A stretch of 64,000 nucleotides of DNA from Pseudomonadales bacterium (GCA_020062665.1 JAGUVW010000013.1:186001-250000); one strand, 5' to 3'; counted from the stretch's first letter, positions 17,777-27,170 are shown. Notes: generated from the letters alone by a model not told the origin. Made by a program: numbers and translations.

Positions 17777-18598
17777 ATGAAAGACTTGCACAACAAGGTT
17801 GCCGTCATCACCGGCGCCGGCAGTGGCATCGGCCGCGCGCTCGCAGTAGCCTTCGCCGCCGAAGGCTGCCACCTGGCACTGGTGGACATCAACGAAAAAG
17901 GTCTGCAGGAAACCGCCACCCTGCTGAATGCGTACTCCCGCAAGGTCACCACCCACATCGCCAGCGTAGCGGATCGCGAGCGCATGCAGGCGCTGCCGGC
18001 AGAAATCGAACAGGCTCACGGCGCCATCCATCTGCTGTTCAACAACGCCGGCGTCACTATCAACAAGAGTTTCGAAGACAGCTCGCTGGACGACCTGAAC
18101 TTTGTCATCAACATCAACCTGTATGGCGTGCTCTACGGCTGCTACTACTTTTTGCCCTACCTGAAAAGGCAGGCGGAATCCCACATCGTCAACACCTCCA
18201 GTCTGGCGGGATTTCTGGGCCTGCCCAACCAGGCCAGCTACTGTCTGTCGAAAGCTGCGGTGAAATCCCTGAGCGAGACCCTGCGCGCCGAACTGGCGGT
18301 GCACAACATCGGTGTCACCAGCATTCACCCCGGCACCATCCGCACCAACATTTTGCGCAGCGCTGCAGGCAAGTCCGGCGCCAACCAGCAATCCACCGAA
18401 AAAATGGCCAGCCTGATGGAACGCTTCGGCAAACCACCGGAAAAGCTCGCCCTACGTGTGGTGACAGCGGTGAAGAAAAACCAGATGCAGGTGCGCATCG
18501 GCTGGGATTCATTCCTGGGTGACTGGTTCAAGCGCCTGTTTCCCCGTGGCGTGCACAAGCCGCTGCAATGGGGATTCAGGCGATCAGTGACAAAATAA
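17777..18598 (+). CDS. Short-chain dehydrogenase/reductase
   Basis: 273 aa classical SDR. Cofactor loop TGAGSGIGRALA (about residues 12-23), Asp in ALVDINEKG (NAD preference), NNAGVT, catalytic Ser in VNTSSLAGF and YCLSKAAVKSL. The long C-terminus (RIGWDSFLGDWFKRLFPRG) with basic/aromatic residues resembles SDRs that associate with membranes. ATG 17777 follows GGGGA by 8 nt. Rightward, 37 bp after the OYE gene, probably the last gene of that unit. Possible role: hydroxysteroid or fatty alcohol oxidation; unproven. Confidence 0.9.
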   Translation: MKDLHNKVAVITGAGSGIGRALAVAFAAEGCHLALVDINEKGLQETATLLNAYSRKVTTHIASVADRERMQALPAEIEQAHGAIHLLFNNAGVTINKSFEDSSLDDLNFVININLYGVLYGCYYFLPYLKRQAESHIVNTSSLAGFLGLPNQASYCLSKAAVKSLSETLRAELAVHNIGVTSIHPGTIRTNILRSAAGKSGANQQSTEKMASLMERFGKPPEKLALRVVTAVKKNQMQVRIGWDSFLGDWFKRLFPRGVHKPLQWGFRRSVTK

Positions 18599-18638
18599 AC
18601 CCGTTCAACTTTCTGCAGCACGACTATTCACAAGCAAC

Positions 18639-18665
18639 CGATGGTCAACTTTTTTGTGACCATCG
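18639..18665. other. 9-bp inverted repeat in the gap before the FAAL gene
   Basis: 18639-18647 pairs exactly with 18657-18665 across a 9-nt T-rich loop. There is no following T-tract, so it may be a regulator site or a weak terminator of the upstream SDR unit. The 219-bp gap shows no other feature. Confidence 0.45.
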
Positions 18666-18817
18666 TTCACCGGACATTATCAAAACGCCCGTTCCGCTTT
18701 ACGCGCCGAATTAATTGAACCTGCACGCAACGTTACATAATTTTACTGTCAGCGCACCCCTGCTTCGTGTTTTATGAAGAACAACAACAAGAAAAATGCA
18801 GTCGGGGACAAGACACC

Positions 18818-20926
18818 ATGCAGGCAACATCCGAATTCAGAAATCTGGTCGACATGCTGATGCAGCGTGCCGATGCGCACGCCGACATCACAATGGCGAC
18901 CTTCGTGTCCGATCACGGCAACCACGAAGGCCGGATGACGTTCGGTGAACTGGATGCAGCCGCACGCTACATCGCTGCACAACTGGTTCAGCGCGGACTT
19001 GCCTGCCGCAATCTACTGCTGCTGTATCCACCGGGGCTCGACTACATCAAGGCTTTTTTTGCCTGCCTGTATGCAGGCAGCGTTCCAGTGCCAGCGTATC
19101 CACCTACAGGCGCCAGGGATCTCACCCGCCTGTACAACGTGGCGCTCGACTGCAACGCCGGCGCGATTCTGTCGAATGATGTGCTGACACCGGTGATCAC
19201 CGCCTGGGTTGCGAATCTGGATCAAAGTGTCGATCTGCCCTGCATCGCGACTGACAGCCATCTGCCCAGTATCGATTCCGCTGGCTTCATTCCCCATCAG
19301 GCCGATCCCGACGACATTGCGTTTCTGCAGTACACCTCCGGCTCCACCGGGCATCCCAAGGGCGTGATGGTCAGCCACGGCAATCTGCTGGCGAACTTCG
19401 AACAGATCGTGCAGGGATTTTTGCGCGGCAACCGCTTCGTGGAATCGCGCTCCGAACTGAACGCGGTGATCTGGCTGCCGCCGTTCCATGACATGGGCCT
19501 GATCGGCGGCGTGCTGACACCGATCTACGCTGGCGCGCAGGTTGCGCTGATGTCGCCGCTCACTTTTTTGAAGCGCCCTTTTGTCTGGCTGAAGACCATT
19601 TCGCAACAACGCGCGCAGGTGAGCGGCGGGCCGAATTTCTGCTACGAATACGCGGCGCGTAAAGTGACGGATGCGCAAATTGAACAGCTGGATCTTTCCA
19701 GCTGGCAGGTTGCATTCAACGGCGCCGAACCGATTCAGGCAGGTGCCATGCAGCGTTTTGCGCAACGGTTTCAGTCCTGCGGTTTCGACGCAAAGGAATT
19801 TTTGCCCTGCTATGGCCTGGCGGAAGCCAGCCTGTTTGTGGCGGGCACACCATCGGGCCGCGGCATCAAAACACTCAAGGCACAACCGACACCGCTGCAG
19901 CGCGGCCGCTATCAGCCCAGCGCAGCGCCGTCACCGGATCAGGCCATCGAACTGGTCAGCTCCGGCGTCATGGCAATGAATGCCGACGTGCGTATTGTTG
20001 ATCCCGCCACGTCGCTGCCCTGCGCCGACGGCACGGTGGGCGAAATCTGGGTGCGCAGCCCGTCGGTGGCAAAAGGTTACTGGGGCAAGCCCCACATTTC
20101 TGCCAGCGTGTTCGACGCCACCTGCGTCGGCGACAGCACACAACGTCGGTATCTGCGCACCGGCGATCTGGGTTTTCTTTGCGATGCAGAGTTGTACGTC
20201 ACCGGCCGCATCAAGGAACTGATCATCGTCGGCGGACGCAATCTGTATCCGCAGGATATCGAGCAGACCCTGCAGGATTGCAATCCTGCATTTCGCCGGG
20301 GTGGCGGCGCGGCGTTTGCGCTGTCGCAGGATGAACAGGAACAGCTGGTGGTGCTGCAGGAACTGGAACGATCCGCCGCCGGTGAAACGGTGGATTACCA
20401 CATGCTGGCCGCAGCCGGCGCGCGCGAAATTGCCGCGCGCCACGGTGTCACACCGCAGCAACTGGTGCTGGTGCCCGCCAGCGCCATTCCCAAAACCTCC
20501 AGCGGAAAACTGCAGCGGACGCTGGCACGGCAGATGTACAACGAAGGCAATTTCACGCCGCTGCATGTCTGGCAACCGGCGCGCGAAGTTCGCAACGACG
20601 CCGCTGCCATTCGCCGCATCGATGAAGACAGCGCCTTCACCGACTGGCACTCCGAACTGCACGTCGCAGTGCAAGCCTGGGTGGCACAAAAGCTGGATCT
20701 GGAACCGCACTACATCGATCTGGATGTCACCTTTGCCGACCTGGGTGTCAACTCCGTAGAGGCGGTGGAACTGATCGAACTGCTGCAGGATCGCATGCAG
20801 CGCAACATTCCGGCCACCGAGCTGCTGCGCTTCCACACCGTGCAGGCACTGATCACGCATTTTGCCGAGGAGCTGCAGGCACGCGCGCTGGCGCGGTTGA
20901 GTGAAGCGGAGGAATCCACCGCCTAA
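18818..20926 (+). CDS. Fatty acyl-AMP ligase with C-terminal acyl-carrier domain (FAAL-ACP)
   Basis: 702 aa. The adenylation domain has YTSGSTGHPKGVMVSHGN, then LPPFHDMGLIGGVLTPIYAG and CYGLAEASLFVAGT, motifs specific to FAALs rather than CoA ligases. A complete C-terminal subdomain follows (GRIKELIIVGGRNLYPQDIE). The last about 90 residues form an ACP: FADLGVNSVEAVELI with the phosphopantetheine-accepting Ser646. The enzyme would activate a fatty acid as acyl-AMP and load it on its own ACP. ATG 18818 follows GGGGA by 9 nt. No polyketide synthase or NRPS partner is in the window, so the acceptor is unknown. Single-gene unit. Confidence 0.92.
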   Translation: MQATSEFRNLVDMLMQRADAHADITMATFVSDHGNHEGRMTFGELDAAARYIAAQLVQRGLACRNLLLLYPPGLDYIKAFFACLYAGSVPVPAYPPTGARDLTRLYNVALDCNAGAILSNDVLTPVITAWVANLDQSVDLPCIATDSHLPSIDSAGFIPHQADPDDIAFLQYTSGSTGHPKGVMVSHGNLLANFEQIVQGFLRGNRFVESRSELNAVIWLPPFHDMGLIGGVLTPIYAGAQVALMSPLTFLKRPFVWLKTISQQRAQVSGGPNFCYEYAARKVTDAQIEQLDLSSWQVAFNGAEPIQAGAMQRFAQRFQSCGFDAKEFLPCYGLAEASLFVAGTPSGRGIKTLKAQPTPLQRGRYQPSAAPSPDQAIELVSSGVMAMNADVRIVDPATSLPCADGTVGEIWVRSPSVAKGYWGKPHISASVFDATCVGDSTQRRYLRTGDLGFLCDAELYVTGRIKELIIVGGRNLYPQDIEQTLQDCNPAFRRGGGAAFALSQDEQEQLVVLQELERSAAGETVDYHMLAAAGAREIAARHGVTPQQLVLVPASAIPKTSSGKLQRTLARQMYNEGNFTPLHVWQPAREVRNDAAAIRRIDEDSAFTDWHSELHVAVQAWVAQKLDLEPHYIDLDVTFADLGVNSVEAVELIELLQDRMQRNIPATELLRFHTVQALITHFAEELQARALARLSEAEESTA

Positions 20927-21017
20927 GCCATGGCACTCACCTGCGATTACCTTTGAAGTAATTGCGCACACAGGGCCAGACTCTATGCTGTGACGACAGA
21001 CCGGCGGGAGCACAGGC

Positions 21018-21395
21018 ATGAAACTGGTTTCAATCGTGTTGATCGTGGTGGGTGTGATTCACCTGGTACCGCTGAAGGGTGTGCTGGGCGCGGACTCGAT
21101 CACGGCCCTTTATGGCGTCGACGTGTCGGGCAGGGATCTGGAACTGTTGCTGCGGCACCGGGCTCTGCTTTTTGGACTGCTCGGTGCGTTCCTGATCGTC
21201 AGCGCCTTCTACCCGGCACAGCAGCCCGCAGCCATCATTGCCGGTATCACGAGCACGCTCAGTTTTATTGTGCTGTCGTGGCTGATTGGCAAACCCAATG
21301 ATCTGCTGAACCGAGTGGTATGGGTGGATTGGATTGCCACCGTCCTGCTGCTGATCGCAGGTGTGGTTCTGCTGTATCAGAAACTCATGCGCTAG
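21018..21395 (+). CDS. Small four-helix membrane protein of unknown function
   Basis: 125 aa with four hydrophobic helices (LVSIVLIVVGVIHLVPL; ALLFGLLGAFLIVSAFY; AAIIAGITSTLSFIVLSWLIG; WIATVLLLIAGVVLLYQ) joined by short charged loops (GVDVSGRDLELLLRHR). A GGGAG ribosome site lies upstream. I recognise the general look of a proteobacterial four-helix family but cannot name a function. It is followed by a 417-bp gap filled largely by a minisatellite. Confidence 0.75.
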   Translation: MKLVSIVLIVVGVIHLVPLKGVLGADSITALYGVDVSGRDLELLLRHRALLFGLLGAFLIVSAFYPAQQPAAIIAGITSTLSFIVLSWLIGKPNDLLNRVVWVDWIATVLLLIAGVVLLYQKLMR

Positions 21396-21462
21396 GGCTG
21401 CCAAGGGATCGTCAATGCTGGGAGAGCAGAGCGCCTGCGGCGCCTTGGCCATCGACCTGCCT

Positions 21463-21660
21463 CACTGAGCAAAACGCCATCACCACCCTAGACCGGTGGC
21501 CTACCCCACTGAGCAAAACGCCATCACCACCCTAGACCGGTGGCCTACCCCACTGAGCAAATCGCCATCAGTGCCCAAGCCGGTGGCCTACCCTTCCCTG
21601 GCCCGTGGCCTATCCACTCCTAGCCAATCGCCTATAGCGCCCAGCCCCATCGGCTAGCGC
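21463..21660. repeat. Minisatellite with 22-bp periodicity (44-bp dimer repeats)
   Basis: Two identical 44-bp copies (21463-21506 and 21507-21550), then a diverged third copy and further decaying 21-23-bp units up to about 21660. Each 44-bp copy is itself two related 22-bp units, the second ending GGTGGCCTACCC; later units end in CGTGGCCTATCC or ATCGCCTATAGC. Stop codons interrupt every frame within the repeat, so it is non-coding. It occupies half of the gene-free gap 21396-21812. Confidence 0.85.
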
Positions 21661-21812
21661 ATCAAGGCCGACGCCTTGCACCACAAGCCCGGCGCATGCT
21701 CACGGCAGCTGAATGGCGCTCGCCCTGCAGGGCGGCTGCTTCGGCGCCCAGGGCACTTCTCATATTAATGAAGGCGACAGGCGCCCCGACTGAGCGCCCA
21801 GGGGTGCCAGCC

Positions 21813-22304
21813 TCAGGCCGGCTGTTCGGCGGGGGACTTGCTGCGCTTGCGGGGCGTACCGGGATAGCTATCTACCAGATCCTCGTAGATCGCCTTGGCG
21901 TTGGGTTCGCCGGACTTGGCGGCCGCCTTCACGTTGTGGTGGAACATCAGCGCCGCCTCGTAGGCTTCCACCAGGCTGAGAGTCAGGCTGTCTTCCAGCT
22001 GGGTCAGCAACGTGTTGGCAACGCGCAGATTTTCCTGCATGAAGGCAGCTGCATCGGTATCCACCTTGAAGGCATCCATATCCATAAAGGACGGCACCAG
22101 ATGAGGATGCGCGGGCGCGTAATTGGCGGCCTTGTTCAGGTACACCAGGGAACGCTCGCCCACCTTGGGCAGCTCTTTGCGTGCATCGGGCGCAAGGTTT
22201 TTCAGCTTGGCGCCCAGCACTGTGGTGATGATCACCCACGCCGCACGGATCTGGGCCTTTTCCTCTTCCGTGTAGAGCAGGTGGATGTTGTTGGTTTGCG
22301 GCAT
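21813..22304 (-). CDS. Helical protein of unknown function
   Basis: 163 aa from ATG 22304, which has AGGA 8 nt upstream; the longer frame to 22325 is unlikely. Mostly helical, soluble, without Cys or membrane segments, and with a basic, Pro-rich tail (PGTPRKRSKSPAEQPA). The middle (TLSLVEAYEAALMFHHNVKAAAKSGEPNAKAIYEDL) looks like a helical bundle. GC-rich codon use agrees with the host genome. Family not recognised; phasin-like packing is conceivable but no phasin signature is seen. Confidence 0.7.
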   Translation of the reverse strand: MPQTNNIHLLYTEEEKAQIRAAWVIITTVLGAKLKNLAPDARKELPKVGERSLVYLNKAANYAPAHPHLVPSFMDMDAFKVDTDAAAFMQENLRVANTLLTQLEDSLTLSLVEAYEAALMFHHNVKAAAKSGEPNAKAIYEDLVDSYPGTPRKRSKSPAEQPA

Positions 22305-22991
22305 CGCGTCTTCCTTTTCAACCAAGTCAATGAATGCGGGGCGCGGTGTGCGGCCCGGCGGGTCTGGACAAAATTGGTGTCCATTACTTGATAGGCAGGT
22401 GGTGCGTAAAGGAATGGGGAATTTTGGGGAGGAGAAATTGGGGACGGTGGGCGGGGCTTATATGACCCAAAGGACAGGCAGGGTATCGGGGACGGGGTAA
22501 TGATTGATCAGACAGGGGCTGTAGATATACTTGACGGTATTGCCTTGGACTGGGCCCGCAAGATGCCAGTGCAGGGATAGATGGTTCTCGCAGGATGGTG
22601 ATGCTTTCCGGGTTGGGTTGAAGGCCAGCAGGTGGGGTTTGAGGGTGGCTGTGCGGGGCGGGGCATCGGGTTGAAGCGGGGTTGATTGATTGATCTGAGT
22701 GGGTGTGTTTGGGCCATTTGAGGCGTTCATCTAAACTGAACCGCCGACAACTTTCGGCCCGAAGAAGACGTTCAGCTTTGACTATGCAATATCCCAATAT
22801 TTAGCAATGAAACCAAATCTAAGATCATTAGTTCCTTGAATTCTAGAAGAGCAGTAGAGTTGGACACTTTGATGAAAGACAAATCAGAATTGTGCTAACA
22901 GCTTATATTGAGAGCCGAAAGGATGACGTAAAACTACCGGATTCAAAGAACTCTCCAATTCGAAACGACTAAATAAATCAAGCTTTGGACT
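22305..22991. other. 687-bp gene-free gap at the left edge of the AT-rich island
   Basis: Left half (about 22340-22740) is strongly G-rich on the plus strand, with G-runs at 22416-22419, 22426-22429, 22440-22443 and 22449-22456 that could form a G-quadruplex. Frames open on the minus strand there have no ribosome site and Pro/His/Ser-rich noise composition, so no gene is called. The right half turns AT-rich. A 41-codon frame without an ATG (22847-22972) ends 19 bp before the NTPase gene and may be a gene remnant. No tRNA, integrase or direct repeat was seen. Confidence 0.5.
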
Positions 22992-25900
22992 ATGAATTCG
23001 AACTTCTACCTTTCTCGTAAGCTCACAGACACTAATCGGACGTACACAGAAGCGGAACTTCTAGATGCATCCAAATATATTGTAGTTCTGGCCGAGCCCG
23101 GTGCCGGAAAAACGGAACTTATGGGAAGTCTTGCACATCAGTTGGGTGTTGCTGTTTTAACGGCAAACGTATTCAGGTATTTGGAGCTTGATACACAGAG
23201 CAGCCCACTCGTACTAGATGCATTTGATGAGTTGGCCAAGATCGATAAATCAGGAATTCACTGTCTCCTCGCTAATGCCCGAAAGGCAAAGCCAACGCAT
23301 GTCATCATTTCGAGTCGATCTAGTGAGTGGGATAGTGCAGCTACAAACACATACAAAGACTATATTGGTCGCCTGCCTCTCGTGGTTAAGCTATGTGAGT
23401 TTGATGAGGCCGAGCAGCGAGCGATCTTTGAACACCATGTGCATGGAGAGAATTTTTCAGCATTCCAGACCGAAGTCGCTCGATTTGATCTGGCCCCGCT
23501 TCTTCCAAACCCCCAGTTTCTAAAGCTGTTTGCCAATGCCTATGTCGAGAGCGATCGGCATTTCAAAGACAAGAAATCAATATTCTCACTAGCGATTGAA
23601 CGCCTGGCGAAGGAAACAAATATCAATGTGGCAAGACCCAATCCGATGCTTTCGGTGGAAAAAAAGGTAGCTTTTTCTTCTGAGGTTTTTACCAAGCTAC
23701 TGCTGTCAGGAGTTGAAGGCGTAAACACCTGCGAAGCAATCCCAGACAGAATGTATCCGTTGCTAGAGTCACTGTTTAGCGGCAATGTTGAATCCCGCGG
23801 AATCTTGGCAACCCAGCTCTTCAAGCCTGGCGACGGTACAGACCTTCATCGCCCGATTCACAAAATCGTCACAGAGTACTGTGCGGCGGATTACCTTACG
23901 AAACGGGTAATGGATCCCGCAGATCATCTGAATCTATCCAAGTGCCTACCCATCATTGCCCCTAATTCTACGGTGCGGGATGAACTTCGGGGCTTGTTAG
24001 GCTGGATGGCTGCATTAGGAAACAAGCCAATAGAGGAAGCAGCAATCAAGCTTGACCCCTACGCCGTGCTGGCGAATGGCGACCCATCACAGCTCGAACA
24101 TTCGTCCAAACGCCTGCTTATAGCCCGACTAATAGAAACTGAAGCTAATGACCCGTACTTTCGAAGAGGGGATTTCTGGCGCAGATTTAGTGTTGCCGGC
24201 TTCTTCACTAAGGAAGTTGTGAATGAGATAAAACCTCTACTTGCTAAGGGGAATGATGGGCACCTGCGCGATCTAATCCTTGAGCTCCTAGCTGGAACAC
24301 CTGCGATCGAACATTTAAGTAGTGAGTTGCGCCAACTTGCTTTAGATCAAAACGAAAGGCCGTACGTGCGGCTGGTGGCGACCAGGTATCTGCTCGAAAT
24401 CACGAGCTATGACTGTCGCGATGATTTGATGATTCTGATTGGTGAGGCTAGCCATGCATCACTCAACATCGTAGCCGAGGCTATAGAGAAGTTGGGCCCG
24501 GAAACATTTGATCGGAAGTACATTGCTGACTTTTTTCGAATCTGTTCGAATCTTTACCCTGAGCACATGGAAAGCTCGGCGCGCACAATCGGTGAACGCT
24601 TCTTCGTAAAGCGTTTAATTGAGAAGTTTGACTTGGCGATTGTCGAGTGGCTTCTGGATGAGCTAACCAAGGACTTAGTCTGCAAGTGCGGCAAGAAGTC
24701 TTACGAGTGTGATTGCCGAAACGGGATCAGCAAAATAGTTGGATCGATTATGGATCGCTATTTCGAACTGACATCTGCCCCTTCTGATCCAGAACGCGTT
24801 TGGCAGTGGGTTAGAAATCTGAACTTTCATGGACACAAAAGTGCAGAGCAAAGCAAAGCGGTCGATGTGCTTCAGAAAGATGACGCACTCCGGCAAGGCA
24901 TAATCGGTCATGTGTTCGGAAAGCTGACTGATCGCGACCATATTTTTGAGATCAGACATAATATGTTTGGTTGGCACTCTCACTCCGGCCTTCATTTTCG
25001 CCCGCATGACGACAAATTCGTCGTTGATTTAGCATTTGAGTCCGACAATGTTGACTTGTGGGCTAGCTTCATGGCCACGCATCAGTACTATCGAAGAAAA
25101 GAAGAGCGGGGCCCAGATAGTTTACGGAGGCACATGCGCGAGCAGGCGGCGACGAAGCTTCCATTTATGCGCGAATGGGCTATGTCCAGAAATGAATCAG
25201 TCCAAAGTCACAGGGAAAGACAAAAGTGGAATCGTCGGTCGAGACGAATGGTGAAGCGCCACCGCAGAGTTGAAGATGCCAACCGATTAGCGAAGATCGA
25301 GTTTATTCAAAATAATCGAGAGCTTGTAGAAAAAGGGATGCATTTTGATAGTCTTGTTGATTTTGCCTGCCAGCTGCTCTGGGAGCCGGAAAAAATAGAG
25401 CAGCAGTTTGTGGATGAGACGCTCGTTCGCAATGCACTCCGGAACTGCCTGGGATTTTTGGCTCCTAGCATTCCCGATTTACCTGAGCTTTCTGAGTTGC
25501 AATGTGCTTCAGAGACTCAGTATTCAGAAATTGTCCTTTATGCGGCCTGCCTGGAAATTATGCGCTTTGAAGGAAGCCTTGAGAGTGTCGACATTCGCCT
25601 TTTGAAAGCATTGCGGACGAACATTCATGGCGGAGGTAGTGCTGTCTCCAAGGAAGAGCGTGATACGCTGAAGGCCGAAGTCGATCGACTAATCTTCCCT
25701 GATAGGGCAAGCGCTGAGGATTTTCTCAGACAGTATCTCGAACCACAATTGGCTAGTGCTAAATGTGTTCATCCTGAGCTTTGGTTGCTGAGCGGAGATG
25801 ATGTGTTCAGTCATCTTCGTTCAGCGCTATCAGTTGAGTGGCTCCGGCATTATTCTGAGCTGGCAGTTGGCCCTCTGGATACGCTTTTTGAGATTGCTGC

Positions 25901-27065
25901 CCAGCATGGGGATCTTGATGCTTTAAAGGCAATAATTACGGAGCGCTGCGAACATATTTTATCCAAATGGCCAGTGCTGACAAATGAGCAAGACGTTGAA
26001 CAGAAACGCACTTTCTGGTATTTGCGTTCGTTCTATTATCTGAACGATACAAATGAAAAGATCTGGGAATGGCTCAAAGCTGACAAAAACACAGCATTGC
26101 TACTATACGGTAGGTCTAGCCGAATGAGCGGAAGCGACAATTCCTATTGGCCTAAATTCACATCCCGCAAGGTTGAAGCGATCTTGGACGCCTTCATCGA
26201 CAAATGGGCTAAGGTGGACTTGCCAAGCCATTGGGGAACCAGTAGCCCAGTGGAAGAAAAAGCCTATCGCTTTTTAACTCAAGTAATCTGGTCTATCAGC
26301 TCAGATGATCCCGACAATGCTATCCCCGTTCTAGACAGGCTTCTCTCCAATCCGCGCTTCGCAGATCTGCACAGAGACATGAAGAGTATACGTGCTAGTC
26401 AAATCAGGAAAAAAGCGTTAATGGATTTTGAACCGCCAACCCCACGAGAAATCGTAGATCTTTTGGATCGTGGCGAAATAGTGACTGTTGAAGGTCTCCG
26501 CGAGCTTTTGATCTGTGAACTTAGCGACTTCCAGAAGGATATAGACGGCGGAGAGTTTAACATCGCAAATCTATTCTATGAGAAAGGCGAAAGGCGAGAT
26601 GAGCAACGCTGCACGGAGATTATCGCTGGGCGGTTACGTCTTATACTCGAACCGAAGGGAATAACTGTGACGCCAGAACACCAACTAAAGAACGCAAATC
26701 GTAGCGATTTTACTGCAACAAAAATGCTTGGGGGAAGAAGGCGGCTGCTCGTTACAGAAGTCAAAGGGCAATGGCATAGAGATTTGTACGCGGCTGCCGC
26801 TGCTCAGCTATATGGGCGCTACTCTATTCATCCTGACGCCGAGCAGCAGGGGGTTTTCCTTGTTGTGTGGTTTGGTGAGGATGAGAAGGTTGGGGGGATC
26901 AAAAAGCACGGGATTCAAAGCAGCCAGCAATTGAAAGCTAGAATAGAAGAACAAATACCGCCTGATATTAGGCGCTCAATAGATGTTTTTGTTCTGGATG
27001 TGTCTCGAGGAAAGCAAATTGGCATCGGGCGCAGAACGTCCGCTCCTCGCCCGAAGCGGCCATGA
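22992..27065 (+). CDS. NACHT-type NTPase with C-terminal PD-(D/E)XK nuclease; candidate defence protein
   Basis: 1357 aa, AT-richer than every neighbour. Residues 34-42 are a Walker A (AEPGAGKTE). Residues 72-80 (PLVLDAFDE) are a Walker B of the NACHT form D-[GAS]-h-D-E. A sensor-like VIISSRSSEW is at 104-113. Residues about 350-1180 are a long helical repeat-like region that includes a CxC-x6-CxC cluster (Cys564, 566, 573, 575) and a very basic stretch near 735-770. The C-terminus fits a restriction-endonuclease fold: Asp1239 in NRSDFTA and Glu1256-x-Lys1258 in LLVTEVKGQWH, then a YAAAAAQLYGRY helix and a GVFLVVWFG strand. Known bacterial NACHT/Avs proteins often carry their effector at the N-terminus; here it is at the C-terminus. 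Anti-phage function is inference from architecture and island context. Confidence 0.85.
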   Translation: MNSNFYLSRKLTDTNRTYTEAELLDASKYIVVLAEPGAGKTELMGSLAHQLGVAVLTANVFRYLELDTQSSPLVLDAFDELAKIDKSGIHCLLANARKAKPTHVIISSRSSEWDSAATNTYKDYIGRLPLVVKLCEFDEAEQRAIFEHHVHGENFSAFQTEVARFDLAPLLPNPQFLKLFANAYVESDRHFKDKKSIFSLAIERLAKETNINVARPNPMLSVEKKVAFSSEVFTKLLLSGVEGVNTCEAIPDRMYPLLESLFSGNVESRGILATQLFKPGDGTDLHRPIHKIVTEYCAADYLTKRVMDPADHLNLSKCLPIIAPNSTVRDELRGLLGWMAALGNKPIEEAAIKLDPYAVLANGDPSQLEHSSKRLLIARLIETEANDPYFRRGDFWRRFSVAGFFTKEVVNEIKPLLAKGNDGHLRDLILELLAGTPAIEHLSSELRQLALDQNERPYVRLVATRYLLEITSYDCRDDLMILIGEASHASLNIVAEAIEKLGPETFDRKYIADFFRICSNLYPEHMESSARTIGERFFVKRLIEKFDLAIVEWLLDELTKDLVCKCGKKSYECDCRNGISKIVGSIMDRYFELTSAPSDPERVWQWVRNLNFHGHKSAEQSKAVDVLQKDDALRQGIIGHVFGKLTDRDHIFEIRHNMFGWHSHSGLHFRPHDDKFVVDLAFESDNVDLWASFMATHQYYRRKEERGPDSLRRHMREQAATKLPFMREWAMSRNESVQSHRERQKWNRRSRRMVKRHRRVEDANRLAKIEFIQNNRELVEKGMHFDSLVDFACQLLWEPEKIEQQFVDETLVRNALRNCLGFLAPSIPDLPELSELQCASETQYSEIVLYAACLEIMRFEGSLESVDIRLLKALRTNIHGGGSAVSKEERDTLKAEVDRLIFPDRASAEDFLRQYLEPQLASAKCVHPELWLLSGDDVFSHLRSALSVEWLRHYSELAVGPLDTLFEIAAQHGDLDALKAIITERCEHILSKWPVLTNEQDVEQKRTFWYLRSFYYLNDTNEKIWEWLKADKNTALLLYGRSSRMSGSDNSYWPKFTSRKVEAILDAFIDKWAKVDLPSHWGTSSPVEEKAYRFLTQVIWSISSDDPDNAIPVLDRLLSNPRFADLHRDMKSIRASQIRKKALMDFEPPTPREIVDLLDRGEIVTVEGLRELLICELSDFQKDIDGGEFNIANLFYEKGERRDEQRCTEIIAGRLRLILEPKGITVTPEHQLKNANRSDFTATKMLGGRRRLLVTEVKGQWHRDLYAAAAAQLYGRYSIHPDAEQQGVFLVVWFGEDEKVGGIKKHGIQSSQQLKARIEEQIPPDIRRSIDVFVLDVSRGKQIGIGRRTSAPRPKRP

Positions 27066-27170
27066 AAGCCCTAAATCATTGTTTGGGTGGAGCGATGCCG
27101 TCGAGCTCTACGACTCCAAAGCGACTGGCAACAGCGCAAACTCTTTTTCCAAATCCGATGGAGCATCACC

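Noticed and set aside
21463-21660. CRISPR array
   Set aside because: Units are contiguous with no unique spacers between them and no cas genes nearby; it is a minisatellite.
22384-22797. 137-codon open frame on the minus strand (and overlapping frames) in the gap before the NTPase gene
   Set aside because: Pro/His/Ser-rich composition, no ribosome site and overlapping open frames in the same region; an effect of the G-rich strand, not a gene.
22785-22808. Sequence resembling the TGCA operator upstream of the NTPase gene
   Set aside because: Only one TGCA half site is present and the spacing differs; similarity is due to AT-rich composition.
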